From contig CAVRWT010000017.1 in assembly GCA_963724825.1 (NCBI GenBank), positions 1 through 64,000 of the forward strand: a stretch of 64,000 nucleotides of DNA, in the 5' to 3' direction. Position 1 is the first letter of the stretch. Each line of letters starts with the position of its first letter. Below the pieces are notes generated by a model. It was not told the origin of the DNA and did no database searches. It saw only the letters and a list, made by a program, of their open reading frames with translations. The translations under genes and the position numbers were made by a program. Origin of the DNA: JALYNX01 sp963724825 (GTDB taxonomy: Bacteria > Actinomycetota > Acidimicrobiia > Spongiisociales > ZC4RG35). Shown piece after piece: positions 45,214-52,180 of the stretch.

Positions 45214-46031
45214 CCGGTGACGAAGCTCGCGCAAAGTTGAAGGCGACCATTGACGCCGGTGACCTGATCATCGGCGCCGGAGCCGGCACCGGCCTGTCGG
45301 CGAAGTGTGCCGAAGCGGGTGGAGCCGACCTCATCATCATCTACAACTCCGGCCGTTATCGCATGGCGGGCCGGGGATCGCTCGCCGGCTTGCTCCCCTA
45401 CGGGGACGCCAACGCCATCGTGATGGAGATGGGCCAGGAGGTGCTGCCCATTGTCAAAGACACCCCGGTCCTGGCCGGCGTGTGTGGGACCGACCCATTC
45501 CGAATCATGGCCCGATTCCTCCGTCAGGTCATCGACGCTGGGTTTGCCGGAGTGCAGAACTTCCCGACCGTCGGTCTGATCGATGGGACGTTTCGAGCCA
45601 ATCTCGAAGAGACCGGGATGAGCTACGGGCTCGAGGTCGACATGATCAGGGAGGCCGCCGACCTTGGCCTGGTCACGGCGCCCTATGTGTTCGACGCTGA
45701 CGACGCTGTGGCCATGGCCCAGGCGGGTGCCGACGTGCTCGTGCCGCATATGGGCCTGACCACAAAAGGCACCATCGGGGCTCACACCGCGAAGACCCTG
45801 GACGACTGCGTCGTCGAGATTCAGGCGATGCGCGATGCAGCGGTGAAAGTCAACCCCGACATCACGGTCCTCTGCCATGGTGGCCCGTTGGCCGAGCCCG
45901 AAGATGCCCAATACGTACTCGACCGCACCGAAGGCATCGTCGGCTTCTTCGGGGCCTCATCAATGGAGCGCCTGCCCACCGAGGTGGCGATGACGGAGAA
46001 CATGCGCCGCTTCAAGTCCATGACCATCTAG
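45210..46031 (+). CDS. PEP hydrolase-family TIM-barrel protein
   Basis: A 273-residue TIM barrel of the family that also appears fused or adjacent to Tm-1-like domains in other organisms. LIIGAGAGTGLSAKCAEAGG, IIIYNSGRYRMAGRGSLAGL, YGDANAIVMEMGQEVLP, GVQNFPTVGLIDGTFRANLE and FFGASSMERLPTE are family blocks. The family name comes from a PEP-hydrolase annotation; I would expect a metal-dependent C-C or enol-phosphate hydrolase or lyase, but this is not proven. Coupled to the Tm-1-like gene by ATGA. Confidence 0.83.
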   Translation: MTGDEARAKLKATIDAGDLIIGAGAGTGLSAKCAEAGGADLIIIYNSGRYRMAGRGSLAGLLPYGDANAIVMEMGQEVLPIVKDTPVLAGVCGTDPFRIMARFLRQVIDAGFAGVQNFPTVGLIDGTFRANLEETGMSYGLEVDMIREAADLGLVTAPYVFDADDAVAMAQAGADVLVPHMGLTTKGTIGAHTAKTLDDCVVEIQAMRDAAVKVNPDITVLCHGGPLAEPEDAQYVLDRTEGIVGFFGASSMERLPTEVAMTENMRRFKSMTI

Positions 46032-46046
46032 ACAGCAAGGAAGAAA

Positions 46047-46463
46047 ATGCCCGCCAAGCTCGTAGACCGCAACTCGATCCCGACCTGGACATTCGACTGG
46101 GGGATCATCAAGCCCCTCATCGCCACCGACAACACCGATGACGGCGATTGCAGCCTCATGCACGTCATCCTGTTCCCGGGCAAGGGCCACGATCGTCACA
46201 ACCACCCCGAGTCGGATGAGATCCTCTACATCCTCGCCGGCAGGGGAAACCAGATGGTCGACGATGGAGAGCCGTTCCCGGTCGTGCCCGGGGATGCGGT
46301 GTGGATACCGAAAGGTGTCTTCCACTCGACTCTGAACACGAGCTACGAGACGATGGTGATCCTCGCCGTCTACGCCCCGGCCGGAGCCGAGGAGGTCCTC
46401 AAGACGATCCCCGACTTTGTCGAGGTCCCAGCGGGTTCCAACCCGAAGGTCGTCCGGGCCTGA
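46047..46463 (+). CDS. Cupin-domain protein
   Basis: A 138-residue single cupin. Motif 1 is GHDRHNHPESDEILYILAGR with two His and a Glu as metal ligands; motif 2 is VPGDAVWIPKGVFHSTLN with the last His. Probably a metal-dependent isomerase, dioxygenase or sugar-binding accessory enzyme. Last gene of the rightward arm, 15 bp after the TIM-barrel gene. Confidence 0.85.
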   Translation: MPAKLVDRNSIPTWTFDWGIIKPLIATDNTDDGDCSLMHVILFPGKGHDRHNHPESDEILYILAGRGNQMVDDGEPFPVVPGDAVWIPKGVFHSTLNTSYETMVILAVYAPAGAEEVLKTIPDFVEVPAGSNPKVVRA

Positions 46464-46531
46464 TCTAGGCGGCCCCTGTTTTGGCAACCCGGATTGGGGG
46501 TATGAAAGCGGTCTCCTGAGAAAGGACCGCC

Positions 46532-46606
46532 ATGAGAGGCAGCAATCTGATCTGGACGATCGTGGGCGTTTTGCTCATCGTCGCCCTTCTGATCTACATC
46601 TTCTGA
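46532..46606 (+). CDS. Tiny single-helix membrane peptide (24 aa)
   Basis: A 24-residue ORF: RGSN, then one hydrophobic helix (LIWTIVGVLLIVALLIYIF) running to the stop. AAAGGACC lies upstream at ribosome-binding distance. The pattern of a short polar head and a hydrophobic stretch to the C-terminus is that of known small membrane peptides. The function is unknown. Confidence 0.5.
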   Translation: MRGSNLIWTIVGVLLIVALLIYIF

Positions 46607-46612
46607 TCGCTC

Positions 46613-46738
46613 ATGAATGAACTAATCCTCGGCTGGCAATGGCTCCTGGAGCATTCGACCGACGTCATTCGAGACCTTTTGGGCAGGTCAGCAGCAATGT
46701 TCCGGAGCCTGTATGACCGCCTAGTGCACGGCGGCTGA
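46613..46738 (+). CDS. Small amphipathic helical peptide (41 aa)
   Basis: A 41-residue ORF starting 6 bp after the membrane peptide stop and ending just before a strong terminator. Rich in Leu, Trp and Arg (LILGWQWLLEH, IRDLLGRSAAMFRSLYDRL), suggesting an amphipathic, membrane-associating helix. Its place between an ORF and a terminator supports a two-peptide transcript. Confidence 0.4.
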   Translation: MNELILGWQWLLEHSTDVIRDLLGRSAAMFRSLYDRLVHGG

Positions 46739-46748
46739 GCGCGGGCCC

Positions 46749-46784
46749 AAAGCAGACGCCGTCCGGTCGGACGGCGTCTGCTTT
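46749..46784. terminator. Hairpin terminator
   Basis: A perfect 16-bp stem (arms 46749-46764 and 46769-46784) with loop GGTC and A-rich/T-rich edges, ending in CTTTCGTGTTTG. It separates the plus-strand small ORFs from the minus-strand anti-sigma-like gene and should work in both directions. Confidence 0.85.
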
Positions 46785-46804
46785 CGTGTTTGTCCGTATG
46801 AGAT

Positions 46805-47704
46805 CTAGGGAGCGGCGTCCAGCTCGATGTGCATCGAGTCGAGGATCCCCTGCTGCTCTGCTAGATCCGCAGTGCTGGTGGTCTCGAGGTAGGCAGAAGC
46901 GACCACCTGTCTGACCCCATCGACATCAAGGATCCAGATCTCTTCGATCAGACCGGGAGCCGGGTAGGTCCTCGATGCCACTCCGGGCGCACCTGATTCC
47001 GACCAACCATTCAAGTTCACCGTTGGACAGTCAGCGGACATAGGCGGAACCGTCAGCACCATGTGTTTGCCGGTGTAACCACCGAGAGTCGCGTCCTCCG
47101 GCGCCGTGGCATATGGCCCCCATGCCTCGACAAAAGCCGCTGCGAGGTCATCCACGCTCGGGCCCGCAGCCGGGTCCAGGAGCGCACCGGCCGAATTGCA
47201 TCGATCCCCGTAGACATTGTCCACATACCAGTAACTGACGAACTGCGGGAAGCCCGCACCACTTCCCACGGCCCATCCAATATCCGACCAGCCGTCGGGC
47301 ATGCTGAAGGTCAGGGTCGCGGCCGGCCCCTGCCCCGCTGGAAACAGATCCATCTCCGCTGGGCCCGCCACGGCAGCGGTGGTCGTTACCTCTGTTGTCG
47401 TGGTCGCAGGCGCATCCGTCGTCGTGACCATGGTGGTCACAGTGGTGGTACCAGGAGAGGCGATCGGGCCCTCATTCAATAGCCCGATCGCGACGATTCC
47501 GGCAATCACCAAAAAGGCGGCAGCGGCCACACCGATAAGGGTGCTGTTTCTCCTCTCGGGCTCGGGCCCCTTTTCGTCGCTCGACATTTCCGTCCTCCTT
47601 TGCGGTTCGAGCAAAAGGAGAGACACGTCCACGGGTTCGACGGCAGTCATGTCCGGGACCGGATTGGCCTCGCGGATCAGCCGCTCGATCTGTTCGTGCT
47701 TCAT
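46805..47704 (-). CDS. Membrane-anchored protein coupled to ECF sigma factor (possible anti-sigma)
   Basis: A 299-residue protein. A cytosolic N-terminus (about 55 residues, beginning with EQIERLIREANPVPD), one membrane helix (about 56-76), a long Thr-rich linker, and an extracytoplasmic domain with three Cys (DRCNSAG, SADCPT and neighbours). No zinc-anti-sigma H-x3-C-x2-C motif is seen. The ATG at 47704 overlaps the sigma stop by 4 bp. The order sigma then membrane partner argues for an anti-sigma or sensor role, but the family is not recognised. Confidence 0.6.
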   Translation of the reverse strand: MKHEQIERLIREANPVPDMTAVEPVDVSLLLLEPQRRTEMSSDEKGPEPERRNSTLIGVAAAAFLVIAGIVAIGLLNEGPIASPGTTTVTTMVTTTDAPATTTTEVTTTAAVAGPAEMDLFPAGQGPAATLTFSMPDGWSDIGWAVGSGAGFPQFVSYWYVDNVYGDRCNSAGALLDPAAGPSVDDLAAAFVEAWGPYATAPEDATLGGYTGKHMVLTVPPMSADCPTVNLNGWSESGAPGVASRTYPAPGLIEEIWILDVDGVRQVVASAYLETTSTADLAEQQGILDSMHIELDAAP

Positions 47705-48270
47705 GTCCCTCCCTTCTCGGCAACTGGAGGAGAATTCGGCCTTGGTGTGTCCGGGACGGGTTCGAGGAGGATCCGCTCCAGACGTTGATAGGAACGGTGG
47801 ATCCGCTGGTCGACGGCGGTCTTGGTCATACCCATCATCTGGGCGATAACAGCATGGGGCAGCTCCTCCCACAGGTAGAGCATCACGATCTCGCGGTCCT
47901 TCGGCTTGAGCTTGCGGAGGGCGGTGACCACTTCACGATTGCGGGCGGTCTGTACGACGAAAGTGGCCGGGTCGGGAGCGTTGGCCACACCCAGGCTGTG
48001 AAGCTTGGCCTCCAAGCGGGACCGACGATGCGCGGTCCTCAACTGATTCGTGAGCTGCTTGCGAGCTATGCCGTAGATGTAGGGGAGGGTTTCTGGTGGC
48101 CGCGGAACCTCGTCCAGGCGCCGCCAGACCACCAGGAAGGTCTCCGAGCAAACATCAGCGGCGTCGACAGAGTCTGTCCGCCGGGTGCAATACGCCAGCA
48201 CCCTCTGGCAGTACTCCTTGTACAGGGACTCGAAGTACTTCCTCGCCTCATCTGAAGGGGTCCTTGCCAT
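47701..48270 (-). CDS. ECF-type RNA polymerase sigma factor
   Basis: A 189-residue group IV sigma-70 factor. Region 2: LYKEYCQRVLAYCTRRTDSV with AADVCSETFLVVWRRLDEVP for -10 recognition. Region 4: LKPKDREIVMLYLWEELPHA and IAQMMGMTKTAVDQRIHRSY as the helix-turn-helix for -35 recognition. A short basic/Pro tail follows. Likely autoregulated and held by the coupled membrane protein. Confidence 0.9.
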   Translation of the reverse strand: MARTPSDEARKYFESLYKEYCQRVLAYCTRRTDSVDAADVCSETFLVVWRRLDEVPRPPETLPYIYGIARKQLTNQLRTAHRRSRLEAKLHSLGVANAPDPATFVVQTARNREVVTALRKLKPKDREIVMLYLWEELPHAVIAQMMGMTKTAVDQRIHRSYQRLERILLEPVPDTPRPNSPPVAEKGGT

Positions 48271-48360
48271 CAGTCCTTAATGTCCACCTCGGCGGAGAAA
48301 TGACATGGATTGTCGTCCTGAAATCGGTCAACTGTCGTGTCGTCCGGACAGAAGAGGAAT

Positions 48361-48427
48361 GAAACCGAAGATCGGTTTCTGGTGATTCGGAGGAGAGAGC
48401 GGGGCCGGACATAGTCCGGCCCCGCTC
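48361..48427. promoter_or_regulatory. Two hairpins in the divergent region upstream of the sigma factor
   Basis: Two inverted repeats in the 207-bp gap between the ECF gene (minus) and the HNH gene (plus). One has 8-bp arms GAAACCGA/TCGGTTTC (48361-48379). The other is a GC-rich stem of about 13 bp around ATAG (48397-48426), without a T-run. They lie upstream of both flanking genes, so they are not obvious terminators. Confidence 0.45.
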
Positions 48428-48477
48428 ATCGTGTCACACCACATTTTCTGTCACACCCGCCAGATACCTTCTGCGAC

Positions 48478-49149
48478 ATGGGGCGGTTCTGCACCTTGGA
48501 TGGATGCGACCGAGATGGTTACTCATTGGGTCTCTGCGAGATGCATTATCGACGAGTCTTGAGAACCGGAGACCCGGGACCTCCGGAGCCAATAGCTCGA
48601 TCGAAGTCCATCTGCATCGCGGGAGACTGCGATGAGGAAGTGGACGCCAGGGGCCTATGCCACGGTCACTACCAGCGGCTCTTGCGAACGGGCGAACTGA
48701 ACGTGATGAGCCATTGAGGGTGAGTGGGAGGCTGTGCTCGGTCGAGACCTGTTTCGAGCCCCACAAAGCAAAGAGTTTCTGTGCGGCCCACTACAAACGC
48801 TTCCTCAAACATGGGGATCCGCAGCCCGATCTTCCGGTTAGGAAAAGTAGTGGAAACGGCCATATCAGTCATGGCTATCGAAATGTCTCAGTGCCCTCGC
48901 ACTGCGAGGTTCGTAGGGGGCGCCACCAAGGTGGGTGAACATCGGCTGGTGATGGCCCTCCACCTCGGCCGACCACTCTCGGAAGACGAAGTGGTTCACC
49001 ACCGCAATGGAAATCGCCTCGATAACCGGATCGACAACCTCGAGTTGTGGTCAACGGCCCACCCGTTGGGGAACGCGTTGCGGATCTCATTGCGTTTTGC
49101 GTGGAGATGCTCCACCACTACGCACCGGATTTGGCTTCAACGCTTGTGA
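48478..49149 (+). pseudogene. HNH endonuclease with triple zinc-finger-like repeats, frameshifted
   Basis: Three repeats of the form C-x4-C-x9-C-x2-HY-x-R: CTLDGCDRDGYSLGLCEMHY, CIAGDCDEEVDARGLCHGHY and CSVETCFEPHKAKSFCAAHY. An HNH nuclease core follows: EHRLVMALHLGRPLSEDEVV then HHRNGNRLDNRIDNLELWS. Frame changes occur near 48702, in the G-run 48916-48920, and near 49073. In the last frame, ADLIAFCVEMLHHYAPDL looks like the natural C-terminus and would run into the tRNA-Glu gene. It resembles phage or mobile HNH proteins of actinobacteria. Confidence 0.7.
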
Positions 49150-49170
49150 AAGTCTCGCTAGAGGCTGGGC

Positions 49171-49241
49171 AGTCCCGACCAGATTTGAACTGGCGTTTCC
49201 GGCTTGAGAGGCCGGCGTCCTAGGCCACTGGACGACGGGAC
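49171..49241 (-). tRNA. tRNA-Glu (CUC)
   Basis: Minus strand: acceptor GTCCCGT/TCGGGAC, anticodon stem CCGGC/GCCGG, loop CTCTCAA (anticodon CTC) and a T arm with CCAGTTCAAATCTGG. It differs from tRNA-Glu(UUC) at 17039 by only a few bases, including the anticodon. No encoded CCA. Confidence 0.93.
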
Positions 49242-49269
49242 CAGAGTCTGACCGACTAGCCGGCCGTGG

Positions 49270-49341
49270 CTCGGGGGGAAGGACTCGAACCCTCAATAAC
49301 AGGGCCAGAACCTGTCGTGTTACCTATTACACCACCCCCGA
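49270..49341 (-). tRNA. tRNA-Gln (CUG)
   Basis: Minus strand: acceptor TCGGGGG/CCCCCGA with discriminator G, a D arm with GTAATAGGTAACAC, anticodon stem ACAGG/CCTGT, loop TTCTGGC (anticodon CTG) and a T arm GAGGGTTCGAGTCCTTC. 28 bp upstream of tRNA-Glu(CUC) on the same strand, probably cotranscribed. Confidence 0.93.
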
Positions 49342-49446
49342 ACGCGCACACACCCGAAGGCAGTGCGGGGAACGCAAGGTTACCCGATCACCGGGTCAGT
49401 GCGAAGTGAGGTCACGAGTCGTCAAGTCCTCGAGGATGGTTGGCTC

Positions 49447-49614
49447 CTAGTCAGCAAGTGTTGACCGGATCCAACCCAGAACGTCAATTCCCAGCGCCGA
49501 TAGCGTCCCCCAGATCACCACCAGGGCCGCGATCGCGAGTGCTGTATTACTCATCAACTCGGCGGTGTTGAGTCCTCGATCGTCGTCTCGTGGGATGCGC
49601 AGGAGAAGCTTCAT
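49447..49614 (-). CDS. Flp-like mini-pilin/TadE-like small membrane protein (55 aa)
   Basis: A 55-residue ORF with a basic N-terminus (KLLLRIPRDDDRG), then LNTAELMSNTALAIAALVVI, one membrane helix and a short tail. The G|LNTAE junction, with Glu five residues after Gly before a hydrophobic helix, matches the class III (Flp/TadE) prepilin cleavage pattern. The TadE-like proteins at 59.7, 60.3 and 63.8 kb show the same RG|xxxxE pattern. Overlaps the preceding gene by 4 bp. Confidence 0.6.
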   Translation of the reverse strand: MKLLLRIPRDDDRGLNTAELMSNTALAIAALVVIWGTLSALGIDVLGWIRSTLAD

Positions 49615-49856
49615 ACAGACTCCGGTCCTGCCGAGGCCTCTAGATGTTCAATAGCGCGCTCAGCAACCATTGCCTCAGCGAATCCAACCGCCACATGCGA
49701 TCCGTAGTCAGACTGGTACGACAATCTGCCGATAACGGCGGAAAGAGCCTCGACAGTTCGCGAGGAGATCCGGGTCGCCTCGTGATAAAGGTCTTCACCG
49801 ATGCGACGCGCCAAGGCCTCCCGCAACACATTGTCGAAGTCTGGATTTGCGACCAT
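49611..49856 (-). CDS. Small helical hypothetical protein upstream of the mini-pilin
   Basis: An 81-residue soluble protein (FDNVLREALARRIGEDLYHE, EALSAVIGRLSYQSDYGSHV, FAEAMVAERAIEHLEA). I do not recognise it. ATG 49856 with AAGGA upstream is preferred; an upstream in-frame ATG at 49928 would overlap the start of the divergent gene at 49927. Translationally coupled to the mini-pilin through a 4-bp overlap. Confidence 0.5.
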   Translation of the reverse strand: MVANPDFDNVLREALARRIGEDLYHEATRISSRTVEALSAVIGRLSYQSDYGSHVAVGFAEAMVAERAIEHLEASAGPESV

Positions 49857-49926
49857 CGGTCCTTGAGTGGTCCGGACGAGAAAGGTAGACCGTGAGAGTT
49901 GTCGAGTGTCGAGAGCGCGAAAAGAC

Positions 49927-50397
49927 ATGAACGAGCATGAGAACGATGGTCCGGAGTGGGTGTCGGTGCCCCGCGAGGCGGGTCGCCTGGGGATGGCCGA
50001 CCTCGCACTCGAGTGGGTTCACCGCGGACAGCGGGTGCGAGCCGAATCGGGGACCCAGACCTTCTCCGGCCAGGTCGTGTTCGCGGGCACCGACTACGTG
50101 ACCATCGAGAGAGTGGAGGACCAGGTCGCGGTCCGCCTCGACCGGGCCATCTGGACTCTCGAATCCGAGCCCGGCGCCGGTCGCGATCAATCTGGAGACG
50201 CCACCAGTCTCAAAGCCCGCCTGGCAGAACTGGCGGCCAGCGGCGAGATGGTGCGCCTGGTGGTGGCCGAAGGGAGGGCCCTGGTCGGTTCGATCGCGGT
50301 GGTTGCCGCCGATCAGGTCGAGATCCGACAGGACCATCTCACGGTCCTGGTGCCCAACGACCTCATCGTCGCTGTCGTCACAACGCACCGACGTTGA
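49927..50397 (+). CDS. Hypothetical protein with two small-barrel repeats
   Basis: A 156-residue protein. Two beta-rich units of about 50 residues resemble each other: the first contains VHRGQRVRAESGTQTFSGQV then VVFAGTDYVTIE, the second contains GEMVRLVVAEGRALVGSIAV then VAADQVEIRQDHL. Each ends with a segment on whether a residue pattern is used by the partner (AVRLDRAIWTLE, VLVPNDLIVAVV). This looks like a pair of SH3/Sm-like barrels. The function is unknown. Confidence 0.55.
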   Translation: MNEHENDGPEWVSVPREAGRLGMADLALEWVHRGQRVRAESGTQTFSGQVVFAGTDYVTIERVEDQVAVRLDRAIWTLESEPGAGRDQSGDATSLKARLAELAASGEMVRLVVAEGRALVGSIAVVAADQVEIRQDHLTVLVPNDLIVAVVTTHRR

Positions 50398-50476
50398 CAT
50401 CTCGCTGCTCGCGATCACGCCACCGACAGTACGGCCCGGTCAGCTTGGAGTTAAGGGGGTTGATAATGGGCCCGTC

Positions 50477-51415
50477 TTGCAGATTCCGACAGCGCTTAGT
50501 GGCCGTGTGGAGGGCTTGAGGGAGCGGATCGTGTCCTCGGCGACCTCTCCTTTCACCCACGCCGCCTATCCACTCGAGCACACCCTCGACTACCCGGACG
50601 ATCCCGGCCTGTTGGGACCGGGATCGGTGTCATGGTTGGTGTTCGCCGATGTGGCGACTTTTGTCGGCGGGATACGCGCCCTCATCCTCCAAGCTGCGCA
50701 TCCCGAAGTGGTTGCCGGCGTCGGCGACCATTCGAGATACCGGGAAGATCCCCTGGGCCGCTTGTCGAGGACCTCGGCCTACGTCACAGCCACCACCTAC
50801 GGGGCCGCACCCGAGATCGACGCCGCCGTCGCCCAGGTGCGGCGGATCCACCGTGTGGTCTCGGGAGTCTCCAGCCGCGGTATTCCATACGACGCCGGGG
50901 ATCCCGGCTACGCGGCATGGGTGCACAACGCCCTGACCGACTCCTTTCTGGTCGCCCACCAGACATATGGGCGGCTCACCCTTTCCCCGTCCGACCAGGA
51001 TTCCTTCGTCCTCGAGCAAACCCGGGTGGGCGCGCTGCTCGGCTCCGACCCAATGCCGACCACCGCGCCGGAGTTATCGAGATGGATCGGTCTTCATCCC
51101 GATCTGGCCCCATCCCCGGAGATGCGGGAGGCGGTCGACTTTCTCGTCGACCCGCCTTTGGAGCCCGGGATCAAAATCGGCTACAAGATCCTCCTGGAAG
51201 CAGCTGTCGCCACCCTCCCCATCCGGGTGCGGTCCATCCTCGGGCTCACCAAGACCCCCGGTGCCGTGACCGCCGGTCGCACCGCCATTGCCGGCCTGCG
51301 TTGGGCCTTGGGCTACTCGCCTTCGTGGGAGTTGGCGCTGCTCCGGACCGGATCGTCGATTCCGGAAGGTCGGTTCAAGCGCACGATCCAGCGGGACCCT
51401 CATGGCAGACAATGA
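50477..51415 (+). CDS. MpaB/DUF2236-family oxygenase-like protein
   Basis: About 312 residues. LGPGSVSWLVFADVATFVGG, ALILQAAHPEVVAGVGDHSR, DPLGRLSRTSAYVTATTYGA and AWVHNALTDSFLVAHQTYG are the conserved blocks of the mycophenolic-acid/rubber-oxygenase-related family, whose members use heme. The His in QAAHPEV and WVHNAL are the expected cofactor ligands. Start uncertain: TTG 50477 is the earliest plausible codon beyond the upstream gene. Its 3' end overlaps the DUF1801 gene by 14 bp. Confidence 0.78.
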   Translation: MQIPTALSGRVEGLRERIVSSATSPFTHAAYPLEHTLDYPDDPGLLGPGSVSWLVFADVATFVGGIRALILQAAHPEVVAGVGDHSRYREDPLGRLSRTSAYVTATTYGAAPEIDAAVAQVRRIHRVVSGVSSRGIPYDAGDPGYAAWVHNALTDSFLVAHQTYGRLTLSPSDQDSFVLEQTRVGALLGSDPMPTTAPELSRWIGLHPDLAPSPEMREAVDFLVDPPLEPGIKIGYKILLEAAVATLPIRVRSILGLTKTPGAVTAGRTAIAGLRWALGYSPSWELALLRTGSSIPEGRFKRTIQRDPHGRQ

Positions 51416-51755
51416 GATAACAGTCGACGAGTTCGTCGACACCAAGGTATTGCCCGAGTTTCGGCCGGTCGTCGAGATGCTGCGCGAGCTGATGAAGAAA
51501 CATGTCCCCGATGCCCGCGAGCACATCAGTTATGGAATTCCCAACTACACCCGGAACAAGGGTCTGGCGGTGATCAGCCCCACCAAGAAGGACATCACCT
51601 TCGCCTTCTCCCGCGGGGCCTCCTTCGAAGACAGGTACAACCTCCTCCAGGGCGTGGGCCATGTCTCCAAGAACCTCAAACTCCGAGCGATCGACGACAT
51701 CTCCGAGGAAGCCCTCGTGTACTACATCGACCAGGCCGTGAAACTCGATTCCTGA
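51402..51755 (+). CDS. DUF1801 domain protein
   Basis: A 117-residue YdhG-like protein with VDEFVDTKVLPEFRPVVEML, HISYGIPNYTRNKGLAVISP and ITFAFSRGASFEDRYNLL, the usual DUF1801 layout. The family is widespread, structurally known and functionally unassigned. Start ATG 51402 lies inside the end of the MpaB-like gene. Confidence 0.82.
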   Translation: MADNEITVDEFVDTKVLPEFRPVVEMLRELMKKHVPDAREHISYGIPNYTRNKGLAVISPTKKDITFAFSRGASFEDRYNLLQGVGHVSKNLKLRAIDDISEEALVYYIDQAVKLDS

Positions 51756-51815
51756 GCTCGGCGCCCAAGCGGAGCCGGGGATCGCAGGCGTTACGAAACC
51801 GAAGCCATTGGCCGT

Positions 51816-52064
51816 CTAGTGCTGCCCGCCACCCCTCGCCACGGGTTGGGAGCCCTCCCCGGATGCCGGGTCGGCGATGACCGGATGGGAGCGAACCCAT
51901 TCGAAGATCTCGTCCCTGAAGAACTTGAAGGTTCGGCCACCGGGAAGCTTGTACGCGGGAAGGCGACCTTCGCGGGCATAGCGCCTCACCATCTGGACGT
52001 TCATCCCCAGCAACTCCGCCACCTGGGCCGCATCGAGGATCGGGGGTAGATCCTCATTCACCAT
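51816..52064 (-). CDS. Excisionase/MerR-like helix-turn-helix DNA-binding protein
   Basis: An 82-residue protein with one winged helix domain: ILDAAQVAELLGMNVQMVRR, YAREGRLPAYKLPGGRTFKF, FRDEIFEWVRSHPV. This is the excisionase-type HTH used by BldC-like regulators and phage Xis. A disordered polar tail follows. No integrase or attachment site is nearby, so a chromosomal regulator is more likely than an excisionase. Confidence 0.82.
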   Translation of the reverse strand: MVNEDLPPILDAAQVAELLGMNVQMVRRYAREGRLPAYKLPGGRTFKFFRDEIFEWVRSHPVIADPASGEGSQPVARGGGQH

Positions 52065-52180
52065 GGCGTCCTCGTCATCACTCGTTCAAAGCGTACGGCA
52101 TGTCGGATTGGGTTGGAACGGGTCCGTGAGGGCCGACGCTCCTGCCGGTTCCAGGCGGTCTCATTTCATACACTCCGAGC

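Noticed and set aside
49857..49928. Upstream ATG of the small helical gene, sharing CATG with the divergent gene
   Set aside because: It would make the two divergent start codons overlap; the ATG at 49856 has a ribosome site and leaves room for promoters.
51816..52064. Excisionase as evidence of an integrated element
   Set aside because: No integrase, attachment-site repeat or phage genes nearby; the same HTH type is common in chromosomal regulators.
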